The position numbers and the translations under genes were made by a program. From Coprococcus sp. (lineage in GTDB: Bacteria > Bacillota > Clostridia > Lachnospirales > Lachnospiraceae): a stretch of DNA of 16,356 bases. Positions within the stretch are counted from its first letter, which is position 1; the number at the start of each line of letters is the position of its first letter. The stretch is taken from the NCBI GenBank assembly GCA_016296785.1, contig JAEDHX010000042.1:1-16356 (forward strand). Reading direction: 5' to 3'. The notes beneath the pieces are model-generated. The model saw only the letters and a list, made by a program, of their open reading frames with translations. It ran no database searches and was not told the origin of the DNA. Positions 1-7,208 of this stretch are shown here, piece by piece.

Positions 1-412
1 GCATTAAGCCCTTAGGTCCAAGGACACGTCCTAAACGACCAACAACACCCATCATATCCGGTGTAGCAACAACAACATCGAAATCTAACCAACCATCTTT
101 CTGAATCTTTGGAACTAACTCCTCGCCACCTGCATAATCAGCACCTGCTGCAAGAGCCTCGTCAACCTTATCTCCCTTAGCAAATACAAGAACCTTAACT
201 GTCTTACCTGTTCCGTTAGGTAATACAACAGCACCACGAACCTGCTGATCTGCATGACGTCCATCAACACCAAGTCTTAAGTGAGCCTCTACAGTCTCAT
301 CAAACTTAGCTGTAGCCATCTTCTTTACCAAAGCAACTGCCTCTTCAATCTCATAAGTAGCAGTCCTATCATAGAGCTTACTTGCATCTACATATTTCTT
401 ACTCTTTTTCAT
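1..412 (-). CDS. rplA: 50S ribosomal protein L1 (N-terminal part, cut by window edge)
   Basis: The first 137 codons of ribosomal protein L1 are present and the rest lies beyond the left edge. The protein starts MKKSKKYVDASKLYD and includes the family hallmarks VRGAVVLPNGTGK and GRVLGPKGLM. L1 binds 23S rRNA at the mobile L1 stalk beside the E site and helps release deacylated tRNA. In many bacteria it also represses translation of its own L11-L1 mRNA. The ATG at 410-412 follows an AGGAGG at 421-426 with good spacing. It lies just downstream of rplK in the same direction, and a hairpin resembling an L1 binding site sits between the two genes. Confidence 0.97.
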   Translation of the reverse strand, partial: MKKSKKYVDASKLYDRTATYEIEEAVALVKKMATAKFDETVEAHLRLGVDGRHADQQVRGAVVLPNGTGKTVKVLVFAKGDKVDEALAAGADYAGGEELVPKIQKDGWLDFDVVVATPDMMGVVGRLGRVLGPKGLM

Positions 413-426
413 TATAATAAACCTCC

Positions 427-455
427 TGTGGTCTTATCGGGAGCGACCCTCCCAC
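427..455 (-). promoter_or_regulatory. Candidate L1-binding mRNA hairpin before rplA
   Basis: Read on the minus strand, the rplK-rplA gap starts GGTGGGAGGG and ends CCCGATAAGACCAC. The outer GTGG pairs with CCAC and the inner GGGAG pairs with CTCCC. From memory, the L1-binding helix of 23S rRNA carries GGUGGGAGG on one strand and a purine-rich bulge leading to ACCACC on the other, so this hairpin looks like a copy of that site. It ends just before the rplA Shine-Dalgarno sequence, where bound L1 could block initiation. A 28-nt relative lies before rplK at 921-948. Confidence 0.65.
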
Positions 456-471
456 CAAAATGATTTCTAAA

Positions 472-897
472 TTAATCTACTACTGTAACACCCATTGAAC
501 GAGCTGTTCCAGCTATCATACTCATAGCAGACTCAAGACTTGCAGCATTTAAATCCTTCATCTTAAGTTCGGCAATTTCCTGAACCTTAGCCTTTGAGAT
601 TGTTGCAACCTTGTTCTTCTTTGAGTTTGCAGAACCTGACTTGATATTACATGCCTTCTTAATAAGAAGTGAAGCAGGTGGAGTCTTAGTAATAAAGCTA
701 AAGCTCTTATCCTGATATACTGTAATAACAACAGGGATAATCATATCTCCCTCGTTAGCAGTTCTTGCATTGAATTCCTTAGTAAATGCAACGATATTAA
801 CACCGTGCTGACCAAGAGCAGGTCCAACAGGTGGTGCAGGTGTTGCCTTTCCTGCAGGGATCTGTAATTTGATATATCCTTCTACTTTCTTCGCCAT
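472..897 (-). CDS. rplK: 50S ribosomal protein L11
   Basis: This is ribosomal protein L11, which binds the GTPase-associated region of 23S rRNA with L10 and is needed for factor-stimulated GTP hydrolysis and the stringent response. The N-terminus MAKKVEGYIKLQIPAGKA and the motif PPVGPALGQHGVNI are diagnostic, and the C-terminus ends ARSMGVTVVD. From the ATG at 895-897 the protein is 141 residues, the standard length. That ATG has a GGAGGTG at 905-911. A longer reading frame continues upstream, but only through the leader hairpin, so it was not used. It is between nusG and rplA on the same strand. Confidence 0.97.
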   Translation of the reverse strand: MAKKVEGYIKLQIPAGKATPAPPVGPALGQHGVNIVAFTKEFNARTANEGDMIIPVVITVYQDKSFSFITKTPPASLLIKKACNIKSGSANSKKNKVATISKAKVQEIAELKMKDLNAASLESAMSMIAGTARSMGVTVVD

Positions 898-920
898 TTT
901 AGCGCACCTCCAAAAATATT

Positions 921-948
921 GTGGTAATAACGGGGGATACCCTTCCAC
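921..948 (-). promoter_or_regulatory. Candidate L1-binding mRNA hairpin before rplK
   Basis: On the minus strand this 28-nt segment starts GTGGAAGGGT and ends CCCGTTATTACCAC. GTGG pairs with CCAC and GGG with CCC. It has the same length and layout as the hairpin before rplA, with the same fixed bases (GTGG, AGGGT, CCCG, ACCAC) and differences in the loop. It lies a few bases upstream of the rplK ribosome binding site. A conserved site here fits feedback by ribosomal protein L1 on the rplK-rplA message. Confidence 0.6.
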
Positions 949-955
949 TTTCTAA

Positions 956-1480
956 TTACAACTTTTTGATATCAACAAATGCAATTTCTACAGATGTTGC
1001 ACGACCAAATATTTCAACATCGATGGTAACGGTCTGTTTATTGGTGTTGATTGCCTTAATATTTCCTACTGTTCCTTCCCAAGCACCTGATACAACCTGA
1101 ATCATATCGCCCACTTCAGCATCAATAATGATAGTATCCTGATTAATACCAAGATTTCTCATCTCATCTTCTGTAAGTGGAACAGGCTTTGATCCCGGTC
1201 CTACAAATCCTGTAACTCCTCTTGTATTACGAACAACATACCATGTAGCATCATTCATAATCATATTAAGAAGCACATATCCTGGGAATAGCTTTCTTGT
1301 CACAGTCTTCCGTACTCCGTTCTTAATCTCTACTGATTCCTCAACAGGTACAGATACTTCTAATATCTGGTCTTGTAATTTTCTGTTTTCAATAGTTTTC
1401 TCAATATCTGCTTTTACTTTGTTTTCATATCCTGAGTAGGTATGAACAACATACCATCTTGCATTTTCTGCTTCTGCCAT
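956..1480 (-). CDS. nusG: Transcription termination/antitermination factor NusG
   Basis: NusG is a universal elongation factor that binds RNA polymerase through its N-terminal NGN domain and contacts ribosome or Rho partners through its C-terminal KOW domain. The NGN domain is recognisable from ARWYVVHTYSGYENKVK at the start and FPGYVLLNM in the middle. The KOW domain is near the C-terminus around VGDMIQVVSGAWEGTVGNI. From the ATG at 1478-1480 the protein is 174 residues, a normal length. In-frame TTG (1490-1492) and GTG (1487-1489) codons lie upstream. The ATG is preferred because the GGTGA at 1486-1490 can serve as its ribosome binding site. It follows secE by 15 bases. Confidence 0.95.
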   Translation of the reverse strand: MAEAENARWYVVHTYSGYENKVKADIEKTIENRKLQDQILEVSVPVEESVEIKNGVRKTVTRKLFPGYVLLNMIMNDATWYVVRNTRGVTGFVGPGSKPVPLTEDEMRNLGINQDTIIIDAEVGDMIQVVSGAWEGTVGNIKAINTNKQTVTIDVEIFGRATSVEIAFVDIKKL

Positions 1481-1495
1481 ATTCTTCACCAACCT

Positions 1496-1702
1496 TTACC
1501 CAACTATGAAAGACAAACCATATTTAATCAGATAGTCAAGTACTGCTATTAATGCACCTAATATAATAGTTACAATAATAACTACAACTGACTGTTTTGC
1601 TAAGGATGCTTTGTTCAACCAGGTAATCTTCTTGAACTCACCCTTTAACTCCTGAAACCAGCTTCTTTTGAGAGTTGTTGACGTTTCTTCATTGTTAGCC
1701 AT
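1496..1702 (-). CDS. secE: Preprotein translocase subunit SecE
   Basis: SecE is the small essential clamp of the SecYEG protein-conducting channel in the cytoplasmic membrane. This 68-residue form has the amphipathic motif WFQELKGEFKKITWLNK, followed by one transmembrane helix at about residues 37-60. That is the compact single-helix architecture typical of Gram-positive bacteria. The start ATG at 1700-1702 has a near-perfect AAGGAGGA at 1711-1718. It lies between rpmG and nusG, the conserved order in Firmicutes. Confidence 0.95.
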   Translation of the reverse strand: MANNEETSTTLKRSWFQELKGEFKKITWLNKASLAKQSVVVIIVTIILGALIAVLDYLIKYGLSFIVG

Positions 1703-1730
1703 TTTATCAATCCTCCTTACTGGTTACAGA

Positions 1731-1880
1731 TTATTTGGTTTCCTTGTGTACTGTATGAGCTTTGCAGAATCTACAGTACTTCTTTGTTTCCATTCTGTCC
1801 GGATGCGTTTTCTTATCCTTTGTCATATTGTAATTACGCTGTTTACAATCCTGACATGCCAATGTTATCTTAACGCGCAC
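1731..1880 (-). CDS. rpmG: 50S ribosomal protein L33, zinc-binding form
   Basis: This short gene encodes ribosomal protein L33, a component of the large subunit near the E site. Its sequence VRVKITLACQDCKQRNYN and the closing YCRFCKAHTVHKETK are typical. Two CxxC pairs (CQDC and CRFC) make it the zinc-binding form. Two starts are possible: a GTG at 1878-1880 giving 49 residues, or an ATG at 1884-1886 giving 51. The GTG is preferred because the GGAGG at 1890-1894 is 9 bases away, whereas it is only 3 bases from the ATG, and because 49 residues is the family norm. It is the first gene after the promoter at 1944-1973. Confidence 0.92.
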   Translation of the reverse strand: MRVKITLACQDCKQRNYNMTKDKKTHPDRMETKKYCRFCKAHTVHKETK

Positions 1881-1943
1881 TTCCATCTACCTCCATTAAT
1901 TATTTTAAGGCATAAAAAAAAGACCTCTTTCATCGCACATTCA

Positions 1944-1973
1944 ACAATAACACAAGAACATAGTACAAGTCAA
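1944..1973 (-). promoter_or_regulatory. Probable sigma-A promoter for rpmG-secE-nusG-rplK-rplA
   Basis: On the minus strand a TTGACT -35 box (1968-1973) and a TATTGT -10 box (1944-1949) are separated by 18 bases. The -10 is preceded by TG in the extended position. The promoter lies about 55 bases before the rpmG ribosome binding site and downstream of the 80-residue gene that ends at 2036. It should drive the ribosomal/secretion cluster independently of the genes to its right. Confidence 0.7.
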
Positions 1974-2035
1974 GAAATCTTTTCTTATAATTTGCTTATT
2001 TTTTTCTGCAAATAGTTTATATATTATTCCACTTA

Positions 2036-2278
2036 CTATCTGGTCGCGCCACCCATTTCCTTCAACATCTGTACAAGCTCCATATCTGATTCAGTAAGCT
2101 TTACATTTGTACAGATTGTATCTCCCTGATCGGATGTAATCTTCAGCTCTAGTATATAGCCCTCTTTTATTCCGCTTTTCGCTGCAGCATTAAGAAATAA
2201 TGGAAACTTAGGATGATTTGCTGCAAATCTCTCCCATGCACCTTTTACCTTAAATAACATAGCTGGATTAATACCCAT
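2036..2278 (-). CDS. Conserved-looking small protein of unknown function
   Basis: This is an 80-residue soluble protein that I do not recognise. It begins MGINPAMLFKVKGAWERF and contains an alternating stretch (GYILELKITSDQGD) that suggests a beta-hairpin, with helices at both ends. There is no signal peptide, membrane helix or cysteine cluster. The start is well supported by an AGGAGGAA at 2285-2292. It is the last gene of a closely spaced minus-strand run and follows the COG2426-type membrane protein by 21 bases, so it is probably co-transcribed with it. No clear terminator separates it from the rpmG promoter. Confidence 0.75.
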   Translation of the reverse strand: MGINPAMLFKVKGAWERFAANHPKFPLFLNAAAKSGIKEGYILELKITSDQGDTICTNVKLTESDMELVQMLKEMGGATR

Positions 2279-2299
2279 AACTATTTCCTCCTAGCAATA

Positions 2300-2779
2300 C
2301 TACTTAAATATAGCGCCAATCGCGCCAAATAACCCAAGGCTTGCAAGACACATAATAACTCCGGCAAGCATTACACCAAGCATAACAGCAATTACACTCT
2401 TCTTCCAGTCAAGATCTAAAAAGCTCGCTGCAAGTGTTCCTGTCCAGGCTCCTGTTCCGGGAAGCGGTATTCCAACAAATAACAATAATGCAAGATATAT
2501 ACCAACTCCTGCTTTAGCCTTAAGCTTATTACCACCCTTTTCGCCCTTTTCAAGGCAGAAGGTGAAAAATCTTCCAATATATTTTTTATCCTTGCCCCAG
2601 ATAAGTACCTTTCTTGCAAATAAGAAAATAATCGGGACAGGAAGCATATTACCAATTACGCATATAACAAATGATGGAACGGTAGGCAAATCAAAGCCCA
2701 CTGCAAATGGGATTGCACCTCTAAGCTCAATTAATGGTACCATTGATATTATAAATACAATCAAATACTTTTTAAACAT
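2300..2779 (-). CDS. COG2426-family small membrane protein (putative small multidrug export family)
   Basis: This 159-residue integral membrane protein belongs to the family often annotated as putative small multidrug export protein (Pfam sm_multidrug_ex, COG2426). Two family motifs are visible: VPLIELRGAIPFAVG near the N-terminus and GIPLPGTGAWTGTLAA in the middle. They probably form re-entrant or substrate-facing segments related to the DedA/SNARE-associated fold. About four to five hydrophobic segments are present. The transport label comes from the family name and is weakly grounded. An AGGAGTG lies before the ATG. It follows the SseB-family gene by 15 bases. Confidence 0.85.
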   Translation of the reverse strand: MFKKYLIVFIISMVPLIELRGAIPFAVGFDLPTVPSFVICVIGNMLPVPIIFLFARKVLIWGKDKKYIGRFFTFCLEKGEKGGNKLKAKAGVGIYLALLLFVGIPLPGTGAWTGTLAASFLDLDWKKSVIAVMLGVMLAGVIMCLASLGLFGAIGAIFK

Positions 2780-2794
2780 TATTAGGCACTCCTG

Positions 2795-3580
2795 TTATTC
2801 TTTTTCATAAAATGGCTCTGCATCCAAGGCAACCTTCATTCCAAGTTCATTTCCTGTACTTGTTACCGATACATGTATTCCAAAAGAATAAGGTGTTACT
2901 ATTGGAATCAGCTCGCCAAAAAGAGCCACCTCATCCACATTATCATCGCAATCTATAACAATAAGATACTCATCCTCGCTCTTATTTGTCTCCATCATCT
3001 GCAAATATGCTCTGTTAACACCCATTTTACCTGCAAGATACTTCTTAGCCTCTTCAAGCATTTCAACAGGCATATATTTTGGAGTTCTAAGCACTATATT
3101 GGCATTTGCAGGTATCTGGTTCCTTTTAATATGAGGATTGCCTCCTGTACTACTAAATGGACCTCTGTCGTTTTCTATATCATCAATAAGTGCAGTTGGG
3201 AATATCAAATTGTCACTATGTGGATTAATAGCTATTCCTACAAATCTTTCCTTGCGTTCAAGAATCATCTTCTTTAAATCTTTATAGGTAATAACTGCCT
3301 TCTGTGCATCTGAATAGTCACCCTTCTCAAGCTCCACAAGGCTTGTAAATACAGGAAGGAACTCCTTACCCTCCTGATTAGTAAGTATACAGATATTAAC
3401 CTTAACAGCTCCCGCCTTATCGCCTTCACCCGGCATGGCAACAGCCTTTACCGGCATAATAAACTGAGCCTTCATTACACATTCCACATAGTCCTTTTGT
3501 GCCTTAATTGAATTATCTTCCTTAAGACGGGATATCGCCTTAATCAATTCATCATTTGTAATCTGTTCAATTGGTGTCAT
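2795..3580 (-). CDS. SseB-family protein
   Basis: This 261-residue soluble protein matches the SseB family (named after the enhanced serine sensitivity protein of E. coli). The N-terminal SseB-like domain covers roughly residues 8-125, with the recognisable stretch FLPVFTSLVELEKG and the closing GIAINPHSDNLIFP. A C-terminal SseB domain follows from about residue 150, where VLRTPKYMPVEMLE and YLIVIDCD are typical. The biochemical role of the family is not established. The start has AGAGGT upstream, overlapping the end of the preceding gene, so translation may be coupled. It lies in the run between the zinc-ribbon membrane protein and the COG2426 protein. Confidence 0.85.
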   Translation of the reverse strand: MTPIEQITNDELIKAISRLKEDNSIKAQKDYVECVMKAQFIMPVKAVAMPGEGDKAGAVKVNICILTNQEGKEFLPVFTSLVELEKGDYSDAQKAVITYKDLKKMILERKERFVGIAINPHSDNLIFPTALIDDIENDRGPFSSTGGNPHIKRNQIPANANIVLRTPKYMPVEMLEEAKKYLAGKMGVNRAYLQMMETNKSEDEYLIVIDCDDNVDEVALFGELIPIVTPYSFGIHVSVTSTGNELGMKVALDAEPFYEKE

Positions 3581-3591
3581 TATAATACCTC

Positions 3592-4401
3592 TTACTTCTT
3601 CATTTTATTCACAAATTCTGTATATATGTCTTCATCATGCTTCGCAATGTCAGAATGTTTAGATAATACCAGATCAGGCCTTACATCAACCATAGGCTGG
3701 CCAATCCTTTCAGTAAATACTGTAAAGAACTCCCGGCCTCCCTTATACGAAGCAACAGGAAGAACAAGTGCGCCCTTTGAGGTAGGTACTACATAACCTC
3801 TTACAACATGATAAAATGGCTTAACAGCTTTTGAGCATTCAATTATATCGCTAAGCTCATATTCCTTCCAAACAAACGGGACCTTGCAATAATAAATCTT
3901 TTTATCATCCAGCTTAGCAGCAGAGCCTGTAACTAATCTGCAGAAAGCTCCAAGGAAAATACCTATTATAAATGCAACCCCTACAAGGATTCGGCCTGTG
4001 CCTTTAAATATACTATCGATTCCCAGCACTGCAACAATAATAAGCAGCACAATCATAGTACTTACAATAAATACCAACGGTCCAATAATTGTATTTGCCT
4101 TATATGTTCCATCCTTTTTTCTTGCACACTTTCCATAATAGCTAAGTCTGCTTGGCTTCATCCCCAGATCTTCTTTGCAGTACGGACAGTATTTTTGATT
4201 AATGGTTCCATTTACCGGAATTGACTTATGGCAATGCGGGCATCGAAAGAATACAATACCTATCAATCCTGATAAAAGCATTAATATAATAAACAGCTCC
4301 CACCCATAAGTTATCTTTCCTGTAAATGCAAATGCAAATATTCCAAACACACCGATAATGGGTAAAATAACAGATATTAATTTTGCTATTTGCAATTTCA
4401 T
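3592..4401 (-). CDS. Membrane protein with internal zinc ribbon, function unknown
   Basis: This is a 269-residue protein of unknown function. Two transmembrane helices (about residues 7-27 and 34-52) are followed directly by a zinc ribbon with cysteine pairs C54/C57 and C72/C75 (CPHC and CPYC). Two more helices follow at about 108-129 and 138-160. The last 100 residues are soluble and beta-rich (for example KIYYCKVPFVWKEYELSDII). Their layout resembles a bacterial PH-like domain, but that is inference. The start has AGGAGGAC at 4405-4412. It lies 45 bases after the PurF-like gene and 11 bases before the SseB-family gene, so an operon is likely. Confidence 0.75.
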   Translation of the reverse strand: MKLQIAKLISVILPIIGVFGIFAFAFTGKITYGWELFIILMLLSGLIGIVFFRCPHCHKSIPVNGTINQKYCPYCKEDLGMKPSRLSYYGKCARKKDGTYKANTIIGPLVFIVSTMIVLLIIVAVLGIDSIFKGTGRILVGVAFIIGIFLGAFCRLVTGSAAKLDDKKIYYCKVPFVWKEYELSDIIECSKAVKPFYHVVRGYVVPTSKGALVLPVASYKGGREFFTVFTERIGQPMVDVRPDLVLSKHSDIAKHDEDIYTEFVNKMKK

Positions 4402-4446
4402 AATGTCCTCCTAAGTTACAAAGCACATATCCTTACATTCAGACTA

Positions 4447-5850
4447 TTACTCGTTACCATCCCAGCAATATGTGCATAGCTTATCTTTATCAATACCAAC
4501 AGACTCAAGCATGTCATCAAGACGATTATACATAAGCGATGTAAAGTTAAGCTGTTTTCTTATCCATTCAACCATCTCACTGTACTTCTCGCTATCAGGG
4601 TCAGCATACTCCTTAAGCTTCTCTTCTGTTGCATGTTCACCCTCAAGTGCCTCTATTGCTCGTCTTGCAATAAGCTCCATCTCTGATGTAGATCTTGAGA
4701 AATTCAGGTATTTACATCCATATAAAAGTGGAGGGCAGGCAGGTCTGATATGAACCTCCTTAACACCGCTTTCATATAGAAACTCTGTTGTTTCACGAAG
4801 CTGAGTACCTCTGACTATTGAATCATCAATAAGAAGAAGGCTCTTGTCCTTAATCAAGTCATGAACAGGTATAAGCTTCATCTTAGCAATAAGATTTCTC
4901 TTATTCTGAATTGTAGGCATAAATGAACGTGGCCAGGTTGGAGTATATTTAATAAATGGTCTTGAAAATGGTATTCCTGACTCATTTGCATAACCGATTG
5001 CATGCGCTGTTCCTGAATCCGGAACACCGGCAACTACATCAGGCTTAACATTATCTCTCTTAGCCATCATCTTACCACAATTATATCTCATCTGCTCTAC
5101 GCTAACTCCCTCATAGGAAGCCGAAGGATATCCATAATATACCCAAAGAAAGGTACATATTTTCATCTTCTTACCGGGTGCTACAAGTGTCTTTACAGCA
5201 TCAGGTGTCATAACAACTATCTCACCAGGTCCTAGCTCCTTGTAATCTGTATATCCAAGATTAAGGTATGCATAGCTCTCAAAGCTCGCACAGAAGGCAC
5301 CATCCTTCTGGCCAATTACAATTGGTGTTCTTCCCATTATATCTCTTGCAGCATAAACTCCCTTTGGTGTAAGCAAAAGCATGGAAATAGAGCCATCTAT
5401 CACCTCTTGAGCATATCTGATTCCATCAATAAAATTATCCTTTTGGTTAATAAGTGATGCAACAATCTCAGTCTGACTGATATCACCATTACTCATCTCA
5501 AACAGGTGCGCCTTGCAGTCAAGCACCTCTGTAACAAGCTCATTAATATTATTAATCTTACCAACAGTAGCTATAGCATAAGTACCATGGTGTGAACGAA
5601 GAAGAAGTGGCTGACCTTCATAATCAGATATACTTCCTATTCCATAATAACCCTCAAGAGTATTAGCTTCCTTATCAAATTTAGTTCTAAAAGGACTATT
5701 CTCTATTGAATGAATAGACTTCTTAAATCCATTATCTCCATACACAGCAAGTCCGGCTCTTCTTGTGCCGAGGTGTGAATGATAATCTGTTCCAAAAAAC
5801 AAATCAAATATACAGTTTTCCTTTGATACTACTCCGAATATTCCGCCCAT
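4447..5850 (-). CDS. PurF-like phosphoribosyltransferase paralogue lacking the glutaminase cysteine
   Basis: Classical amidophosphoribosyltransferase (PurF) makes phosphoribosylamine from PRPP and glutamine in the first step of purine synthesis. It uses a cysteine exposed after Met removal (MCGIFG). This 467-residue relative starts MGGIFG, so the nucleophile is glycine. The usual HxRYST and NGNL glutamine-site motifs are also absent (GIGSISDYEG and VGKINN instead). The phosphoribosyltransferase half is intact: VAGVPDSGTAHAIGYA at 273-288 and the PRPP loop LLLIDDSIVRGTQ at 338-350. Cysteines matching the four iron-sulfur ligands of B. subtilis PurF are seen at 232, 379, 459 and 462. The start is the ATG at 5848-5850; an upstream TTG is part of its GGAGGAC ribosome binding site. 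Ammonia-dependent, structural or regulatory roles are all possible. Confidence 0.88.
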   Translation of the reverse strand: MGGIFGVVSKENCIFDLFFGTDYHSHLGTRRAGLAVYGDNGFKKSIHSIENSPFRTKFDKEANTLEGYYGIGSISDYEGQPLLLRSHHGTYAIATVGKINNINELVTEVLDCKAHLFEMSNGDISQTEIVASLINQKDNFIDGIRYAQEVIDGSISMLLLTPKGVYAARDIMGRTPIVIGQKDGAFCASFESYAYLNLGYTDYKELGPGEIVVMTPDAVKTLVAPGKKMKICTFLWVYYGYPSASYEGVSVEQMRYNCGKMMAKRDNVKPDVVAGVPDSGTAHAIGYANESGIPFSRPFIKYTPTWPRSFMPTIQNKRNLIAKMKLIPVHDLIKDKSLLLIDDSIVRGTQLRETTEFLYESGVKEVHIRPACPPLLYGCKYLNFSRSTSEMELIARRAIEALEGEHATEEKLKEYADPDSEKYSEMVEWIRKQLNFTSLMYNRLDDMLESVGIDKDKLCTYCWDGNE

Positions 5851-5875
5851 GATGTCCTCCAAGTATATTATTTGT

Positions 5876-5905
5876 GTTATATTCTACACTATTTTTCTAT
5901 CTTAA
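5876..5905 (-). promoter_or_regulatory. Possible weak promoter for the PurF-like operon
   Basis: In the gap between metY and the PurF-like gene the minus strand has TTAAGA (5900-5905), an 18-base spacer and TATAAC (5876-5881), about 20 bases upstream of the ribosome binding site. The -35 match is weak. No terminator was seen after metY, so read-through from metY is an alternative. Confidence 0.3.
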
Positions 5906-5924
5906 GTAATCCCCAATAATTATA

Positions 5925-7208
5925 CTATATCTGGTCAAGCGCCTGTGCAAGATCAGCAATAAGGTCCTCCGCGTCTTCAATACCACAAGAATATCTTACA
6001 AGATCAGGATATACTCCACATGCTAAAAGCTCCTCATCATTCATCTGTCTGTGTGTTGCACTAGCCGGATGTAAACAGCAGGTTCTTGCATCAGCTACAT
6101 GTGTTTCAATGGCACCAAGCTTAAGTGACTTCATAAACTTCTCAGCTGCTTCTCTTCCTCCCTTTACTCCAAAGCTTACTACTCCACATGAGCCATTTGG
6201 AAGATACTTCTTAGCCATCTCATGATATTTGTCTCCAGAAAGTCCCGGATAGTTTACATAGCTAACCTTGTCATGTGCATTTAAAAACTCTGCAATCTTC
6301 ATTGCATTTTCACAATGTCTGGCCATTCTGACATGAAGGCTCTCAAGACCAAGATTTAATAAAAACGCATTCTGTGGCGACTGAATAGAGCCTAAATCTC
6401 TCATAAGCTGAACAGTACACTTAGTAATAAATGCACCACCAATACCAAATCTTTCAGCATATGTTACTCCATGATAGCTGTCATCAGGTGTACAAAGTCC
6501 AGGATATTTATCGGCATATTTCATCCAGTCAAATTTACCTGCATCAACTATGCAACCGCCAACACCGGCAGCATGACCATCCATATACTTTGTTGTAGAA
6601 TGAGTGACAATATCAGCACCCCACTCTATAGGTCTGCAATTAATTGGTGTAGGGAATGTATTATCAACAATAAGAGGAACACCATGCTCATGTGCAACCT
6701 TGGCAAACTTCTCTATATCAAGAACTGTAAGTGCAGGATTAGCAATTGTCTCACCAAAAACAGCCTTTGTATTTGGCTTAAATGCAGCACTTATCTCTTC
6801 TTCAGATGCATCCGGGCTTACAAATGTAAAATCAATACCCATCTTCTTCATTGTTACTGCAAACAGATTATATGTTCCTCCATAAATTGAATTAGATGCT
6901 ACAACATGATCGCCACAATTTGCAATATTAAATACTGCATAGAAATTAGCTGCCTGACCTGAGGATGTAAGCATTGCAGCGCTTCCGCCCTCTAACTGAC
7001 GTATCTTATCCGCAACCATATCATTGGTTGGATTCTGAAGCCTTGTATAAAAATAGCCCTCTGCCTCTAAGTCAAATAATTTACCCATATCCTCACTAGT
7101 TGCATACTTGAAAGTTGTGCTCTGAATAATAGGTATCTGTCTTGGCTCACCATTGCCGGGTGTATACCCTGCCTGAACACATTTTGTATTAATCTTATAT
7201 TCGCTCAT
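5925..7208 (-). CDS. metY: O-acetylhomoserine sulfhydrylase (MetY)
   Basis: This is a 427-residue pyridoxal-phosphate enzyme of the Cys/Met metabolism family. It most likely joins O-acetylhomoserine with sulfide to give homocysteine. Features include TKCVQAGYTPGNGEPRQIP at the start, YTRLQNPTN at 54-62, the PLP-contacting stretch LTSSGQAAN at 80-88, D182 in LIVDNTF and the Schiff-base lysine K207 in HSTTKYMDGH. The long N-terminal form and the spacing of these motifs fit MetY better than cystathionine gamma-synthase. The start is the ATG at 7206-7208, after AAGGAGGA at 7213-7220. An in-frame ATG further up would add 18 unlikely residues. It has its own promoter and is divergent from the TetR gene. 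Confidence 0.93.
   Translation of the reverse strand: MSEYKINTKCVQAGYTPGNGEPRQIPIIQSTTFKYATSEDMGKLFDLEAEGYFYTRLQNPTNDMVADKIRQLEGGSAAMLTSSGQAANFYAVFNIANCGDHVVASNSIYGGTYNLFAVTMKKMGIDFTFVSPDASEEEISAAFKPNTKAVFGETIANPALTVLDIEKFAKVAHEHGVPLIVDNTFPTPINCRPIEWGADIVTHSTTKYMDGHAAGVGGCIVDAGKFDWMKYADKYPGLCTPDDSYHGVTYAERFGIGGAFITKCTVQLMRDLGSIQSPQNAFLLNLGLESLHVRMARHCENAMKIAEFLNAHDKVSYVNYPGLSGDKYHEMAKKYLPNGSCGVVSFGVKGGREAAEKFMKSLKLGAIETHVADARTCCLHPASATHRQMNDEELLACGVYPDLVRYSCGIEDAEDLIADLAQALDQI

Noticed and set aside
898..948. A 17-residue N-terminal extension of L11 (start at 948)
   Set aside because: It runs through the leader hairpin and ribosome binding site, and the ATG at 897 gives the canonical 141-residue protein.
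1990..2020. ATTTGC/GCAAAT pairing after the 80-residue gene as a terminator
   Set aside because: Only 6 bp with a 12-base loop, AT-rich, and no following T-tract. It is not distinguishable from chance.
2562..3277. Plus-strand open frames opposite the COG2426 and SseB genes, and similar antisense frames elsewhere
   Set aside because: They lie wholly opposite well-supported genes, have no ribosome binding sites and show no recognisable protein features.
5851..5862. TTG start four codons upstream for the PurF-like protein
   Set aside because: The TTGGAGGAC is the ribosome binding site of the ATG at 5850.
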